Both the position numbers and the translations under genes were made by a program. A stretch of 64,000 bases of DNA from Barnesiella sp. WM24 (GTDB lineage: Bacteria; Bacteroidota; Bacteroidia; Bacteroidales; Muribaculaceae), in contig NZ_SPPC01000008.1 of NCBI RefSeq assembly GCF_004570975.1, positions 62,001-126,000 of the forward strand. The letters run 5' to 3'. The notes under the pieces were generated by a model. The model worked only from the letters and a program-made list of their open reading frames with translations, had not been told where the DNA came from and did not search any database. Positions 46,073-56,056 of the stretch are shown here, piece by piece (position 1 is the stretch's first letter; each line of letters opens with the position of its first letter).

Positions 46073-47824
46073 ATGATGAACAATGATAAGACAGTAATCT
46101 ACCAGATGCTGCCGCGTCTGTTTGCCAACATGAACGACCATTGTGTGCCAAACGGGACAATACAGCAGAACGGCTCCGGTAAGATGAATGACATAACCTC
46201 GACTGTGTTGAGGAAGATAAAGGACATGGGCATAACCCATGTGTGGTATACAGGTATAATCGAACATTCCAATCAGACTGACTATTCACGTTATGGAATA
46301 CGCCGCGACAATCCCTATGTGGTCAAAGGCAAGGCGGGCTCGCCCTATGCCATAAAGGACTATTATGACGTTGACCCTGACATCGCGGTGAATGTCAATG
46401 AGCGTATCGATGAATTTGAAGCTCTTGTCGACAGGACTCATGACAACGGCATGGGGGTGATAATCGACTTTGTGCCAAATCATGTGTCGCGGCAGTATCT
46501 TTCCGATGCCAAGCCCCGCGGGGTTGAAGACTTTGGAGTGGGTGACGACCGTAACCGCTTTTTTGAGCGCAACAATAACTTCTATTATATACCTCACCAG
46601 CTTTTTGCTCCCGGGATTGACCTTGGAGAGGGGAAGGATGCTTATGTGGAGTTTCCGGCAAAAGCGTCGGGCAACGACTGCTTTACCGCTTTCCCGTCGA
46701 AAAATGACTGGTATGAGACAGTAAAGCTGAATTATGGCGTGGACTACGGCGACGGCTCCCGTCATTTTTATCCGATACCGCGCACGTGGTTTCAGATGCT
46801 CGATATTTTGCTGTACTGGGCGGAGAAGGGCATAGACGGTTTCCGCTGCGACATGGCCCATATGGTGCCGGTAGAGTTCTGGCAGTGGGCGGTGACTAAC
46901 GTGAAAGAGCGTTATCCCCATGTGATTTTCATCGCCGAGATTTATGATGTGGCTCTTTACCGCGATTTCATAACATACGGAAAATTTGATTACCTTTATG
47001 ATAAGGTGAATCTGTATGACACGCTGCGCGGTATTCAATGTCACAATGTATCGGCGGCGCAGCTCACCAATTGCTGGCAGACGGTTGACGGCATAGGCGA
47101 CAAAATGCTTAATTTCCTTGAAAATCATGACGAGCAAAGATTTGGGTCAAAGTATTATGCCGGCGATCCGTCGCTCGTGATACCGTCGCTCGTGATCAGT
47201 GCTTTTTTCAGTACCGGCCCAATGATGATATATGCAGGTCAGGAACTTGGCGAACAGGCTCTCGATGCTGAGGGCTTCAGCGGATATGATGGACGCACCA
47301 CAATATTTGATTACTGGAGCATCCCTACTGTGAGGCGATGGTTTAACGGCGGGAAGTGTAATGACGACCTGCTCACCGGCAATGAACGCTGGCTGCGTGA
47401 CAAGTATCGCACGATTCTGCGAATGTGTAACACGGAAAAGGCTATCTCGGCGGGAAGATTTTTTGACCTGATGTATGTCAACTACGACAATCCTACACTT
47501 AATCCTCACCGTCAGTATGTGTTCCTGCGCAGTTATGCCGATGAGACACTCGTTGTTGCTGTCAATTTCAGCGGCGAGCCGTGTAATCTGCACATCAACA
47601 TTCCAGGTCATGCATTTGATGTGCTCAGCCTTCCGAAAGGTGACTGTGTGGCTACAGAGCTGCTGTCCAAGGATATGATGAGGAAAACGCTTTCTCCCGA
47701 CAGCCCGTTTGTGACTGAAGTCGGTCCGAATGATGCAGTCGTGTGGAAGATAAAGCATAAAAATGTGCTTCCTCAAGATAAAAAATCGCTTCCCGATAGG
47801 CGGAATAATGCTAAAAAGCGATAA
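46073..47824 (+). CDS. GH13 alpha-amylase-family glycoside hydrolase, cytoplasmic
   Basis: This is an alpha-glucan enzyme without a signal peptide. The (beta/alpha)8 barrel shows DFVPNH (132-137), the nucleophile D260 in GFRCDMAH, acid/base E289 in FIAEIYD and D353 in ENHDEQ. The N-terminal segment YGIRRDNPYVVKGKAGSPYAIKDYYDV is typical of the subfamily that handles maltodextrin or branching substrates inside the cell. The substrate is not certain. A small beta domain follows (about 485-565), then a basic tail. Its TAA stop is also the first three bases of the prs -7 box. Confidence 0.9.
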   Translation: MMNNDKTVIYQMLPRLFANMNDHCVPNGTIQQNGSGKMNDITSTVLRKIKDMGITHVWYTGIIEHSNQTDYSRYGIRRDNPYVVKGKAGSPYAIKDYYDVDPDIAVNVNERIDEFEALVDRTHDNGMGVIIDFVPNHVSRQYLSDAKPRGVEDFGVGDDRNRFFERNNNFYYIPHQLFAPGIDLGEGKDAYVEFPAKASGNDCFTAFPSKNDWYETVKLNYGVDYGDGSRHFYPIPRTWFQMLDILLYWAEKGIDGFRCDMAHMVPVEFWQWAVTNVKERYPHVIFIAEIYDVALYRDFITYGKFDYLYDKVNLYDTLRGIQCHNVSAAQLTNCWQTVDGIGDKMLNFLENHDEQRFGSKYYAGDPSLVIPSLVISAFFSTGPMMIYAGQELGEQALDAEGFSGYDGRTTIFDYWSIPTVRRWFNGGKCNDDLLTGNERWLRDKYRTILRMCNTEKAISAGRFFDLMYVNYDNPTLNPHRQYVFLRSYADETLVVAVNFSGEPCNLHINIPGHAFDVLSLPKGDCVATELLSKDMMRKTLSPDSPFVTEVGPNDAVVWKIKHKNVLPQDKKSLPDRRNNAKKR

Positions 47825-47829
47825 CTTTG
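47822..47829 (+). promoter_or_regulatory. -7 box of prs
   Basis: TAACTTTG, whose first three bases are the stop codon of the GH13 gene. It lies 33 bases before the prs ATG and supports the start at 47863. Confidence 0.6.
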
Positions 47830-47862
47830 CACAAAATTTCAAAAACTAAAATTTCTTGCTTA

Positions 47863-48795
47863 ATGTTACCTCCATTTAAGGTCTTTGCCGGAACAAAGTC
47901 ACAGTATATGGCAGAAGAGATTTGTAAGGATCTCGGTGTCGAACTTGGCAAAATGAATATACAGCATTTTGCCGATGGTGAGTTTGAAGTCTCTTTTGAA
48001 GAGTCTATTCGCGGTTGCGAGGTGTATCTTGTACAGTCTACCTTCCCCAACAGCGATAATCTTATGGAGCTTCTTCTCATGATTGATGCAGCAAAACGTG
48101 CATCGGCTGCGTCGATAATCGCAGTGATGCCTTATTTCGGCTGGGCTCGCCAGGACCGAAAGGATAAGCCGCGTGTGTCAATCGCTGCAAAGCTTGTCGC
48201 CGATCTTCTTAGCGCAGCGGGAGTCGACCGTGTGATCGCCATGGATCTTCATGCCGACCAGATTCAGGGCTTCTTTAATGTGCCTGTCGACCACCTTTAC
48301 GCATCATCGGTGTTTATCCCCTATATCGAGTCGCTCCATCTTGATGACATGGTGATTGCGACACCCGACGTGGGCGGTGCGAAGCGTGCCAACAACTACG
48401 CCAAGTATTTTGATGTGCCTCTGGTATTGTGCCACAAGCAGAGAGCAAAGGCTAATGTCGTTGCCTCGATGACTCTTATCGGCGATGTGAAAGACAAGAA
48501 TGTAATCCTTATCGATGACATGGTTGATACAGCCGGTACAATCACCAAGGCTGCCGACCTTATGATAGAGAAGGGCGCAAAGAGCGTAAGGGCACTTTGC
48601 TCTCATGCGATAATGAGCGATCCTGCAAGCGACCGCGTTAATGAAAGCGGCATTGTGGAGATGATGTTTACCAACAGCATTCCCTACAAGGGCAACTGCA
48701 AGAAATGTACTATCCTTTCCGTGGCGCGTCTGTTTGCCGACACTATACGCCGTGTCCACGAAAATCAGTCAATCTCTTCGCAGTATCTGATTTAG
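47863..48795 (+). CDS. prs: Ribose-phosphate pyrophosphokinase (PRPP synthase)
   Basis: This enzyme makes PRPP from ribose 5-phosphate and ATP, feeding nucleotide, histidine and tryptophan synthesis. Numbered from the ATG at 47863 (MLPPFKVFAGT) it has 310 residues. It carries the class I loop around GWARQDRKDKPR, the metal motif DLHADQIQGFF and the PRPP loop ILIDDMVDTAGTI. An upstream ATG at 47827 overlaps the -7 box and would add 12 unrelated residues, so it is rejected. The terminator at 48.8 kb closes the unit. The pyrE product at 24.9 kb uses PRPP. Confidence 0.96.
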   Translation: MLPPFKVFAGTKSQYMAEEICKDLGVELGKMNIQHFADGEFEVSFEESIRGCEVYLVQSTFPNSDNLMELLLMIDAAKRASAASIIAVMPYFGWARQDRKDKPRVSIAAKLVADLLSAAGVDRVIAMDLHADQIQGFFNVPVDHLYASSVFIPYIESLHLDDMVIATPDVGGAKRANNYAKYFDVPLVLCHKQRAKANVVASMTLIGDVKDKNVILIDDMVDTAGTITKAADLMIEKGAKSVRALCSHAIMSDPASDRVNESGIVEMMFTNSIPYKGNCKKCTILSVARLFADTIRRVHENQSISSQYLI

Positions 48796-48822
48796 AATCA
48801 TTCTTCAACAAACTATATTAAC

Positions 48823-48866
48823 GGCGTTCCGTCATTGAATAATGAACGGGACGCCTGTTTGTTTTA
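48823..48866 (+). terminator. Intrinsic terminator after prs
   Basis: GGCGTTCCGT and ACGGGACGCC form an imperfect stem around ATTGAATAAT, followed by TGTTTGTTTT. Confidence 0.75.
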
Positions 48867-48971
48867 ACTAATTTCACATATTTATTGTCAATTTCACTTA
48901 ATAATCAGGGGTCTAATATTAAATAGATTTAAGTCGGGCTTTTTTATGATACACCGATTAAAATAATGCGT

Positions 48972-48979
48972 TATTTTTG
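48972..48979 (+). promoter_or_regulatory. -7 box of htrA
   Basis: TATTTTTG with a 76-base leader ahead of the ATG at 49056. No TTTG sits at the standard distance, so another sigma factor could be used for this stress protease. Confidence 0.45.
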
Positions 48980-49055
48980 CGTCATAGAGTAGAAGAGTTA
49001 AAATTTAACAGTGGAAATTTAAAAATTTAACAATTAACTTACCAATCTTCATATT

Positions 49056-50585
49056 ATGAATTTGTATAGCAAAATCGCATTAATGGCTTGTGGAGTGGCT
49101 ATGGTGAGCTCCGCCATGACGGTTGTAGCCGTCAACACTTTTTCTGACAAGCACGATTCTTCAGCCGTTTTGGCGACAAGTGGGACCCTCGACAGTGGAG
49201 GCCGGCTTTATACTGTGGCTCATGGGGTGACGCCGCCTACCGATTTCACCCATGCGGCTGAAAGCACCATCAACGGAGTGGTGAGTATAAAGAGTTATGC
49301 CACTCCGCGTGGCGGATATGGCAACGGCTACCAGTCTTCGCCGTTTGACATGTTTGATTTTTTCTTCGGCTCACCCGGAGGGCGTCGTCAGCAGCAGCCG
49401 GAGCAGAAAGGGAAGTCAGAGCAGCAGCTGGGACTCGGCTCCGGTGTGATAATCAGCAAGGACGGATATATCGTCACTAACAATCACGTGATTGACGGCG
49501 CGGAACGTCTTGAGATAACCCTGAACGATAACCGCACATTCAATGCCAAAGTAATAGGCACCGACCCGTCGACCGACGTGGCTCTTATAAAAATAGAGGC
49601 AGAAGACCTTCCGGTCATTCCTATCGGCGACAGCGATGCGCTGAAGGTAGGGGAGTGGGTGCTCGCGGTAGGCAATCCTTTCGGATTCACCTCGACTGTG
49701 ACCACCGGCATTGTAAGCGCAAAGGCACGAAGCATATCAAGCGCCACCAACGGGCGTGCGATGGGCATCGAGAGCTATATCCAGACTGATGCAGCCGTAA
49801 ATCCCGGCAACTCGGGCGGCGCGCTGGTAAACATCAACGGTGAGCTCATCGGTATAAATACCGCCATTTATTCACAGACAGGAAACTATGCCGGCTATTC
49901 ATTCGCGATTCCGACATCTATCGTGACAAAAATCGTGACTGACATTAAACAGTATGGTGCCGTGCAAAGGGCAGTCCTCGGAGTGATGTTCCAAGAGCTT
50001 ACCCCGCAGCTCGTCAAGGAGAAAGGCATTACGGCTGTAAATGACGGTATACTTGTCATGGAGCTGGTTGAACGTGGCGCCGCAATGGAAGCGGGTATAC
50101 AGGTCGATGACGTAATTGTGGGTATCGGTGACAATCAGGTTCACAACTCCGCGCAGATGCAGGAGGCTATCAACAAGTATCGTCCCGGTGACAAGATTAA
50201 GGTGAAATACATACGTGACAACAAGGCATACACAACTGAGGTGACGCTGCGCAACAGCCAGGGCGACACTAAGGTGACGAAGGCCAAGGACGTGACTTCG
50301 CTTGGATGTGCGTTCAAGTCGCTTACAAAGGAGCAGTTGAAAGAGCATCGGTTGACTGCCGGAGTGCAGGTTAGCGGTCTGCGCGACGGTAAGTTCAAGG
50401 AAGCCGGCATTAAAGACGGATTTATAATCCTTGACATCAACAATGCCCGCGTGAAGAGCCAGGATGACGTTGAAAAGATATATGAGGCTATCATGAAGAG
50501 TAATGACAGCGACAAGGTGATGTTTATCACAGGTATATATCCTACCGGTCGTAAAGTATATTATGCAGTTGATCTCTCTGACTGA
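49056..50585 (+). CDS. htrA: HtrA/DegP-family periplasmic serine protease-chaperone
   Basis: This is a periplasmic quality-control protease. After an N-terminal signal (about 1-28) come a protease domain with the triad H144 (NNHVIDG), D174 (STDVALI) and S253 (NPGNSGG), and two PDZ domains (about 300-395 and 410-505). A Gly/Gln-rich stretch (84-126) replaces the LA loop. The length of 509 residues and two PDZ domains match the DegP/DegQ type. It is a single gene with its own promoter and terminator. Confidence 0.95.
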   Translation: MNLYSKIALMACGVAMVSSAMTVVAVNTFSDKHDSSAVLATSGTLDSGGRLYTVAHGVTPPTDFTHAAESTINGVVSIKSYATPRGGYGNGYQSSPFDMFDFFFGSPGGRRQQQPEQKGKSEQQLGLGSGVIISKDGYIVTNNHVIDGAERLEITLNDNRTFNAKVIGTDPSTDVALIKIEAEDLPVIPIGDSDALKVGEWVLAVGNPFGFTSTVTTGIVSAKARSISSATNGRAMGIESYIQTDAAVNPGNSGGALVNINGELIGINTAIYSQTGNYAGYSFAIPTSIVTKIVTDIKQYGAVQRAVLGVMFQELTPQLVKEKGITAVNDGILVMELVERGAAMEAGIQVDDVIVGIGDNQVHNSAQMQEAINKYRPGDKIKVKYIRDNKAYTTEVTLRNSQGDTKVTKAKDVTSLGCAFKSLTKEQLKEHRLTAGVQVSGLRDGKFKEAGIKDGFIILDINNARVKSQDDVEKIYEAIMKSNDSDKVMFITGIYPTGRKVYYAVDLSD

Positions 50586-50610
50586 TCAGCTCTGTAAGGA
50601 TTGATAAAAC

Positions 50611-50653
50611 CGGGCGTCCCGTCACTTGTTGACAGGGATGCCCGATTTGTTTA
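50611..50653 (+). terminator. Intrinsic terminator after htrA
   Basis: CGGGCGTCCCGTCA pairs with TGACAGGGATGCCCG (one bulge, one G-T pair), followed by ATTTGTTT. Confidence 0.75.
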
Positions 50654-50777
50654 ATGGAGTATATTTAATCTTGAAAAAGCATAATGTGGCAATTATTTGA
50701 CATGTAAATACGTTGTATTATCATAATATCATATAAAAAACATGGCTGCGAAGATGCAGGGTTTGAATAAAATTTTG

Positions 50778-50785
50778 TACCTTTG
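50778..50785 (+). promoter_or_regulatory. -7 box of the sigma factor gene
   Basis: TACCTTTG lies 27 bases before the rpoD ATG. The nearest TTTG (50762-50765) is only 12 bases upstream, so the -33 box is unclear. Confidence 0.5.
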
Positions 50786-50812
50786 TATGTTTAAAATCTT
50801 GTGTAATAACAG

Positions 50813-51670
50813 ATGAGACAATTAAAAATTACAAAGTCAATCACCAATCGAGAGAGTGCATCGCTCGATAAATATCTGCAAGAGATTGGTCGTGAGGATC
50901 TTATCACTGTGGAAGAGGAGGTAGAGCTTGCCCAGCGTATAAGGCAGGGCGACCAGGTGGCTCTTGAAAAACTGACTCGCGCCAATTTGCGTTTTGTCGT
51001 TTCTGTGGCAAAACAGTACCAGAATCAGGGTCTTTCACTCCCTGACCTGATTAATGAAGGTAACCTTGGACTTATCAAGGCGGCGCAGAAGTTTGACGAG
51101 ACACGTGGTTTCAAGTTCATTTCTTATGCCGTGTGGTGGATTCGCCAGTCTATTCTTCAGGCTCTTGCAGAGCAGTCACGTATTGTGCGCCTCCCGTTGA
51201 ATCAGGTAGGCTCGCTCAATAAGATAGGAAAGGCTCTGTCCAAGTTTGAGCAGGAAAATGAGCGTCGCCCGTCGGCCGAGGAGCTTGCCGATGCACTTGA
51301 TGTGCCGGTTGAAAAGATTGCCGACACATTGAAGGTGCAGGGACGTCACATTTCTGTCGACGCTCCTTTTGTCGAGGGAGAGGACAACAGTCTTCTTGAC
51401 GTGCTTACCAACGATGACTCTCCAATGGCTGATGCCACTCTTACCCAGGAGTCGCTCTCAAAAGAGGTTGAGCGCGCGCTTCGTCAGCTTCATGAGCGCG
51501 AGCGCGAGATTTTGAAGATGTTCTTCGGCATAGGTTGCCAAGAGATGACTCTGGAAGAGATTGGTGCTAAATTTGACTTGACCCGAGAGCGTGTACGCCA
51601 GATTAAGGAAAAGGCGATACGTCGGCTTAAAGGGCAAAAGAGCAAATTGCTCAAGACATATCTGGGTTGA
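50813..51670 (+). CDS. rpoD: Primary sigma factor RpoD, short Bacteroidetes form
   Basis: This is the housekeeping sigma factor. At 285 residues it lacks region 1.1 and the large spacer of E. coli sigma-70, as in other Bacteroidetes. It begins with region 1.2 ([21 protein letters not shown]). Region 2 carries the core-binding and -7-box residues ([19 protein letters not shown] and [16 protein letters not shown]). Region 3 follows, and region 4.2 has the helix-turn-helix [20 protein letters not shown]. It is expected to read the TTTG / TAnnTTTG promoters listed in this annotation. It stands alone with a strong terminator. Confidence 0.97.
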   Translation: MRQLKITKSITNRESASLDKYLQEIGREDLITVEEEVELAQRIRQGDQVALEKLTRANLRFVVSVAKQYQNQGLSLPDLINEGNLGLIKAAQKFDETRGFKFISYAVWWIRQSILQALAEQSRIVRLPLNQVGSLNKIGKALSKFEQENERRPSAEELADALDVPVEKIADTLKVQGRHISVDAPFVEGEDNSLLDVLTNDDSPMADATLTQESLSKEVERALRQLHEREREILKMFFGIGCQEMTLEEIGAKFDLTRERVRQIKEKAIRRLKGQKSKLLKTYLG

Positions 51671-51692
51671 TTTTATTTCCCGGTTTATTTTA

Positions 51693-51728
51693 CCGCGGGG
51701 CTGCTTGCAGTCTCGCGGCTTTTTTTTA
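51693..51728 (+). terminator. Strong intrinsic terminator after rpoD
   Basis: An 11-bp stem CCGCGGGGCTG/CAGTCTCGCGG (51693-51703 and 51708-51718, two G-T pairs), a short loop, then a run of eight T. It reaches the convergent umuC stop codon. Confidence 0.9.
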
Positions 51729-52988
51729 TCGGTGGCAGTTGATTTCTATAATGTCGCTCATGCGTTGAGTGTACAGGCGTGAGACCCGTTCATGTCGAGT
51801 ACATGACGAGATGTCGGGCGATGAGGCGAGGTGTATGCGTTCTACGCCGCCACCGTTTATGCTGTCGATTGTCGCCATCAGTTTTGCCCGTCGCTCTTTT
51901 TCTTCGCGGTCTTCAAAGAGGGTGGGCTGTAGATGTTCGCGATCGACTATCCGCGTGGCTGTCACGCCTGCGCGCTTATATCCGTAGCCGGGGCGGAATA
52001 TAGCTTTCAGTGCCGCTTTTGCTTCCTTGCATATGCTTATCGAGTCATCTGTAGCTTCCTGCAGTGTCCGTTGCGCGCAGTTGGAGTATTGCGGATGGTC
52101 AGTGCGGTGGCGGTTTGTGGCGATGAACACAGTCAGTTCGTCACAGAAAAGACCCTTTCGTCGCAGGCGTTCACCGACATTGGCGGCAAAGCGGGTCACC
52201 GCATCCTCCAGGTCGCGGTATTCGTAGAAGTCGGTGGCAAATGTGCGTGATATGGTAAGGGTCTTTTGTGCCGGACGCTCAGTGTCGGTCTCAATGCATC
52301 TGTTTCCGTTTAGCTCGCTCCATGTGCGCTGAAGCATTATATTGTAGCGCGATGTCACAGTCTCTTCAGGCATTTCGGCAAACTGCAGGGCATTGACTAT
52401 CCCTGCTTCTCCAAGACGCCTGGCAATGCGTGGTCCGATTCCCCACACATCTCCTATAGCCGTCATGGACAGCGCTTTCCGCGCCTTTTCTTCTGTGTCT
52501 ATGACACATGCACCCTTATAGCCCGGATATTTCTTTGCAAACCGTGCGGCGACTTTGGCGAGGGTGCGGTTGGGCGCGATGCCTACCGATACGGGGATAC
52601 CTATATCGCGTTTTACTTTCTTTACGAGCGTTCTGCCATATTCCGCCAGATTTTCTTCAATGCTGTCAAGGCTTATGAAAGCTTCGTCGACTGATGATAT
52701 CTCGATGTCGTCGGCTATGGAATTAAGCGTTGCCATCACCCGTCGTGACATGTCGCCGTAAAGGCGGTGGTTGCCGGAAAATGACACTATGTCGTTGGCT
52801 TGCACGATGTCGCGTATCTTGAACAGGGGCACACCGCGTTTAATCCCGAGCGCTTTTGCCTCGTTGGACATCGCCACTACACATCCGTCATTGTTGCTGA
52901 GGACAATGACCGGACGCGAACGCAGCTCGGGACGGAAAACGCGCTCACACGATACGAAGAAATTATTGCAGTCTACGAGTCCGATCAT
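51726..52988 (-). CDS. umuC: Y-family DNA polymerase UmuC
   Basis: This is the catalytic subunit of an error-prone translesion polymerase. The start at 52988 ([18 protein letters not shown]) matches the family N-terminus, with the first metal aspartate in VDCNNF. The second acidic motif is SSVDEAF (S-V-D-E). The HhH region ([15 protein letters not shown]) and little-finger domain follow. The length from this start is 420 residues. An upstream ATG at 53045 would add 19 His/Lys-rich residues and overlap umuD, and is less likely. umuD lies eight bases upstream. No LexA-type operator was recognised. Confidence 0.94.
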   Translation of the reverse strand: MIGLVDCNNFFVSCERVFRPELRSRPVIVLSNNDGCVVAMSNEAKALGIKRGVPLFKIRDIVQANDIVSFSGNHRLYGDMSRRVMATLNSIADDIEISSVDEAFISLDSIEENLAEYGRTLVKKVKRDIGIPVSVGIAPNRTLAKVAARFAKKYPGYKGACVIDTEEKARKALSMTAIGDVWGIGPRIARRLGEAGIVNALQFAEMPEETVTSRYNIMLQRTWSELNGNRCIETDTERPAQKTLTISRTFATDFYEYRDLEDAVTRFAANVGERLRRKGLFCDELTVFIATNRHRTDHPQYSNCAQRTLQEATDDSISICKEAKAALKAIFRPGYGYKRAGVTATRIVDREHLQPTLFEDREEKERRAKLMATIDSINGGGVERIHLASSPDISSCTRHERVSRLYTQRMSDIIEINCHR

Positions 52989-52996
52989 CGCGGCGG

Positions 52997-53452
52997 CTAT
53001 CTCCTTCTCCTGTTTTTCTTGATGGTGTGGGTGACTATGCCCCACACAGTGAAATCATCATCTTCTTTTACCTCGATAGGGCGGTAGTGGCGGTTGGACG
53101 GCATGAGAAGTATGCGGTGACGCTCCACTTTCAGGCGTTTTACGGTAAATTCACCGTCTATGCAACACACCGCGAGGTCGCCGTTGAGCGGTTCAAGCGA
53201 GCGGTCGATGACAAGAATGTCACCGTCATCGATACCTTCCTCTATCATGGAGTCGCCGGCTACACGCCCATAGAAAGTTGAGGCGGGATGACTTACTATC
53301 TCGCTGTTGAGGTCAATGGACTCGTTAAGACGGTCTTGTGCCGGCGATGGAAATCCGGCTTTGATTCCACCGTCGGCATATGGCAGTCTTAATGTCGAGC
53401 CTGTGTCGATTTTATATATGTGTAGGTCACAGTTCTGCTGACTGTCGGTCAT
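52997..53452 (-). CDS. umuD: UmuD-like S24 peptidase
   Basis: This is the regulatory partner of UmuC, which cleaves itself to become UmuD'. It is 151 residues long. The cleavage site is A32-G33 in [10 protein letters not shown], and the Ser-Lys dyad is S68 (GDSM) and K105 (FTVKRL), so auto-cleavage is expected. It ends in a basic tail (KKNRRRR). It lies eight bases ahead of umuC and 32 bases after hisS, so it may be read from the hisS promoter or from a promoter of its own that I could not locate. Confidence 0.93.
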   Translation of the reverse strand: MTDSQQNCDLHIYKIDTGSTLRLPYADGGIKAGFPSPAQDRLNESIDLNSEIVSHPASTFYGRVAGDSMIEEGIDDGDILVIDRSLEPLNGDLAVCCIDGEFTVKRLKVERHRILLMPSNRHYRPIEVKEDDDFTVWGIVTHTIKKNRRRR

Positions 53453-53484
53453 CAGATTTTTCTCCTTGTTGTGTATTGTTTCTG

Positions 53485-54849
53485 TTACTGTTTCAGTCGG
53501 TTTACAAGTCCTTCGATGTCGAGTGTCTCCTGTTCACCTGAGGTCATGTCTTTAAGGGTCACTTTGTTTTCGGCAAGCTCGGTCTCTCCGATGATGGCGA
53601 CAAATGGTATGGCAAGGGCGTTGGCATATGCCATCTGCTTCTTCATTTTGCTGCAATCGGGATATATCTCGGCTGTGATGCCGTTGGCTCTCAGTTGCTT
53701 GATGACCTTCATTGAGGCGATGGTCTCCTGCTCGCCGAAGTTTGTGAAGATGACCGTAGTTGCCGCCGAGGCGTTTTCGGGATAGAGGTCAAGAGCGTTG
53801 AGCACGTCATAGATGCGGTCGGCGCCAAATGATATGCCGACGCCTGAAACTCCCGGCAGGCCGAATACTCCGGTAAGGTTGTCGTAGCGGCCTCCGCCGG
53901 TGATTGACCCTATCTGTACATCTTTTGCCTTCACCTCGATTATTGTTCCGGTGTAGTAGTTTAGTCCGCGGGCAAGCGATACGTCGAGGTCAAGCTCTGC
54001 ATTAAGTCCGAGTTTCATAGTCTCGTTTACGACATAGCGCAATTCCTCGACACCCTTTTTGCCTGTCTCGGAAGAGGCAAGTATCTCGTCAAGTTTGGCA
54101 AGGCGCTCTTCGAGCGTGCCGTCGATGGCAAGTATCGGCTGCAGCGACTCGATTGCCGCTTCGTCCAGCCCGCGTTCGCGTAGCTCTGCGTTTACGTTTT
54201 CAATGCCGATTTTGTCAATCTTGTCTATTGCCACCGTGATGTCTACGATTTTTTCAGGCGCACCGATAAGCTCTGCTATCCCGGCAAGCACCTTGCGGTT
54301 GTTGAGCTTTATGGCGATGTTGATTTTCAGGCGGCTGAACACCTCGTCGATAAGCTGCAGAAGCTCGACCTCGTTGATGAGCGAGTCGGAGCCTACTATG
54401 TCGGCGTCACACTGGTAAAATTCGCGGTATCTGCCTTTCTGCGGACGGTCAGCACGCCACACAGGCTGTATCTGGAAGCGCTTGAAAGGAAATTGCAAGT
54501 CGGCGCGGTGCTGCACTACGTAACGGGCAAATGGCACAGTCAGGTCGTAGCGCAACCCTTTTTCTGAAAGCTGAGAAGTGAGTTTGCCCGATGCCTCGCC
54601 TTCAAGAAGCGAGCGGTCGACGCCGCGAAGGTAGTCGCCGGAGTTGAGAATCTTGAAAAGCAGTTTGTCGCCCTCTTCGCCATATTTTCCCATCAGGGTC
54701 GACAGGTTTTCCATAGAGGGTGTCTCTATCTGCTTGAAGCCAAATAGATGAAACACTTCACGGATAGTATCAAATATATAGTTGCGGCGAGCCATCTCGA
54801 CAGGAGAGAAGTCGCGCGTGCCTTTTGGAATCGACGGTTTCTGTGCCAT
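53485..54849 (-). CDS. hisS: Histidyl-tRNA synthetase
   Basis: This class II synthetase charges tRNA-His. From the ATG at 54849 ([16 protein letters not shown]) it has 454 residues. Motif 2 with [19 protein letters not shown] and the histidine-A loop [15 protein letters not shown] are present, and the C-terminal anticodon-binding domain covers about 355-454. The upstream ATG (54879) lies inside the -7 box, so it cannot be the translation start. umuD and umuC follow on the same strand after 32 bases. Confidence 0.97.
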   Translation of the reverse strand: MAQKPSIPKGTRDFSPVEMARRNYIFDTIREVFHLFGFKQIETPSMENLSTLMGKYGEEGDKLLFKILNSGDYLRGVDRSLLEGEASGKLTSQLSEKGLRYDLTVPFARYVVQHRADLQFPFKRFQIQPVWRADRPQKGRYREFYQCDADIVGSDSLINEVELLQLIDEVFSRLKINIAIKLNNRKVLAGIAELIGAPEKIVDITVAIDKIDKIGIENVNAELRERGLDEAAIESLQPILAIDGTLEERLAKLDEILASSETGKKGVEELRYVVNETMKLGLNAELDLDVSLARGLNYYTGTIIEVKAKDVQIGSITGGGRYDNLTGVFGLPGVSGVGISFGADRIYDVLNALDLYPENASAATTVIFTNFGEQETIASMKVIKQLRANGITAEIYPDCSKMKKQMAYANALAIPFVAIIGETELAENKVTLKDMTSGEQETLDIEGLVNRLKQ

Positions 54850-54876
54850 AATTATTGCAAGTAAATTTTTCTTTTG

Positions 54877-54884
54877 CAAAGATA
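54877..54884 (-). promoter_or_regulatory. -7 box of hisS
   Basis: On the minus strand TATCTTTG (54884-54877), 27 bases ahead of the ATG at 54849. Confidence 0.6.
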
Positions 54885-54963
54885 CAACAAAGAAACGAAA
54901 GAGGCGGCAGAAACGTCAAATAATGTAGCACAGAGTGCCTGTGAAGATTTGTGTGAAGATTAG

Positions 54964-54995
54964 CTTCCCCGCTGTCAGATTGGACGGCGGGGAAG
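54964..54995 (-). terminator. Hairpin after uridine phosphorylase
   Basis: CTTCCCCGC pairs with GCGGGGAAG around a small imperfect loop. The T-run on the minus strand is weak. Confidence 0.5.
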
Positions 54996-55026
54996 TATTT
55001 GGTTGTGATGGTTGATATTGGTGGGG

Positions 55027-55902
55027 TCAGATGCGGTCGAGGACTGTCCGGATGAGGTCACGCACGGCGGTCTTGTAGTTGGGTGACGCGGTGGTGTTGA
55101 CCCTGTTGGCGATGATGGAGCATACGGTCATCGCACGGTGACCCATAAGCAGGGCGAGTCCTTGAAGGGGGGCGCTCTCCATCTCGTAGTTGGTGACGGG
55201 GTGTCCTTCGTAGCGGAAAGCCTCGATCATCTTGTTGAGGTCGGGGTTGGCAAGCGGGAGACGCAGCTCACGGCCTTGCGGACCGTAAAATCCTACGGCG
55301 CTGATGGTGCATCCGCGCACCATGTCGTCGCGTCCTATCTGCTCGACAAGCTCATGGTTGGATTTCACTACATAAGGAGCCGCAAGCAGGCTGCTCCAGT
55401 TGACAGCCTCGCAGAATGCGCGTTCAAAGTTGAGGTCGGCGACATCGTTACGGCCGGCGTAGTAGTTGAGCACTCCGTCAAATCCGATTGATCGCTCGGC
55501 AATCACCGGTGTGCCGAGTATTAGCTCGGGCTGCAGGGCTCCGGAGGTTCCTATTCTTACAAGTGTGAGTGTGCGGTGTTCCGGCTTTACCTCGCGTGTC
55601 TCGAAGTCCACGTTGGCAAGCGCGTCAAGCTCGTTCATCACGATGTCGATATTGTCGGGCCCTATTCCGTGGCTCAGACACATTATGGGTTTCCCTTTGT
55701 ATGTGCCTCCGATTGTGTGAAATTCCCGTGATGATACTTCAAAAGTCTTGGTGTCAAAGAATGACGCCACCATGTCAACACGTCCGGGATCGCCTACAAG
55801 GATTATGCGGTCACAGAGCTGTGAGGGGTGCAGGTGCAAGTGAAAGATGGTGCCGTCGGGATTTATAATCATCTCTGATGATTCGATATGTCGTTTATCC
55901 AT
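55027..55902 (-). CDS. udp: Uridine phosphorylase-type nucleoside phosphorylase
   Basis: This enzyme splits uridine with phosphate into uracil and ribose 1-phosphate. Its NP-I fold shows the phosphate loop LVGDPGRVD (35-43), LVRIGTSGALQPE and the C-terminal NYEMESAPL, with the glutamates that bind ribose. The 291 residues are longer than E. coli Udp (253) but typical of Bacteroidetes homologues. It has the first nineteen residues extra before LHLHPSQL. It is a single gene with a hairpin after it and is divergent from the GH31 gene. Confidence 0.9.
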   Translation of the reverse strand: MDKRHIESSEMIINPDGTIFHLHLHPSQLCDRIILVGDPGRVDMVASFFDTKTFEVSSREFHTIGGTYKGKPIMCLSHGIGPDNIDIVMNELDALANVDFETREVKPEHRTLTLVRIGTSGALQPELILGTPVIAERSIGFDGVLNYYAGRNDVADLNFERAFCEAVNWSSLLAAPYVVKSNHELVEQIGRDDMVRGCTISAVGFYGPQGRELRLPLANPDLNKMIEAFRYEGHPVTNYEMESAPLQGLALLMGHRAMTVCSIIANRVNTTASPNYKTAVRDLIRTVLDRI

Positions 55903-55986
55903 GTCGTTATAGTTTATAAAAGTTAAGTCGCTTGTTATTTAAACGTTGAAACACGGTGGCGTGTTGGCAAAATGTTAAAATTTTTA

Positions 55987-56018
55987 TTTGTTCTACTTTT
56001 GCGAATTTACTAAATTTG
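55987..56018 (+). promoter_or_regulatory. Promoter of the GH31 gene
   Basis: TTTG (55987-55990), 20 bases, then TAAATTTG (56011-56018), 38 bases ahead of the first ATG. A second box, TACTTTTG (55994-56001), lacks a proper -33. Confidence 0.75.
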
Positions 56019-56056
56019 TGAAACAGATTTGTACAGATTTTAATAAATAAGGTTAA

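Noticed and set aside
46286-47137. Two long antisense frames (46286-47137 and 47147-47842) under the GH13 gene
   Set aside because: The plus strand has all catalytic motifs of GH13; the antisense frames have no recognisable domain.
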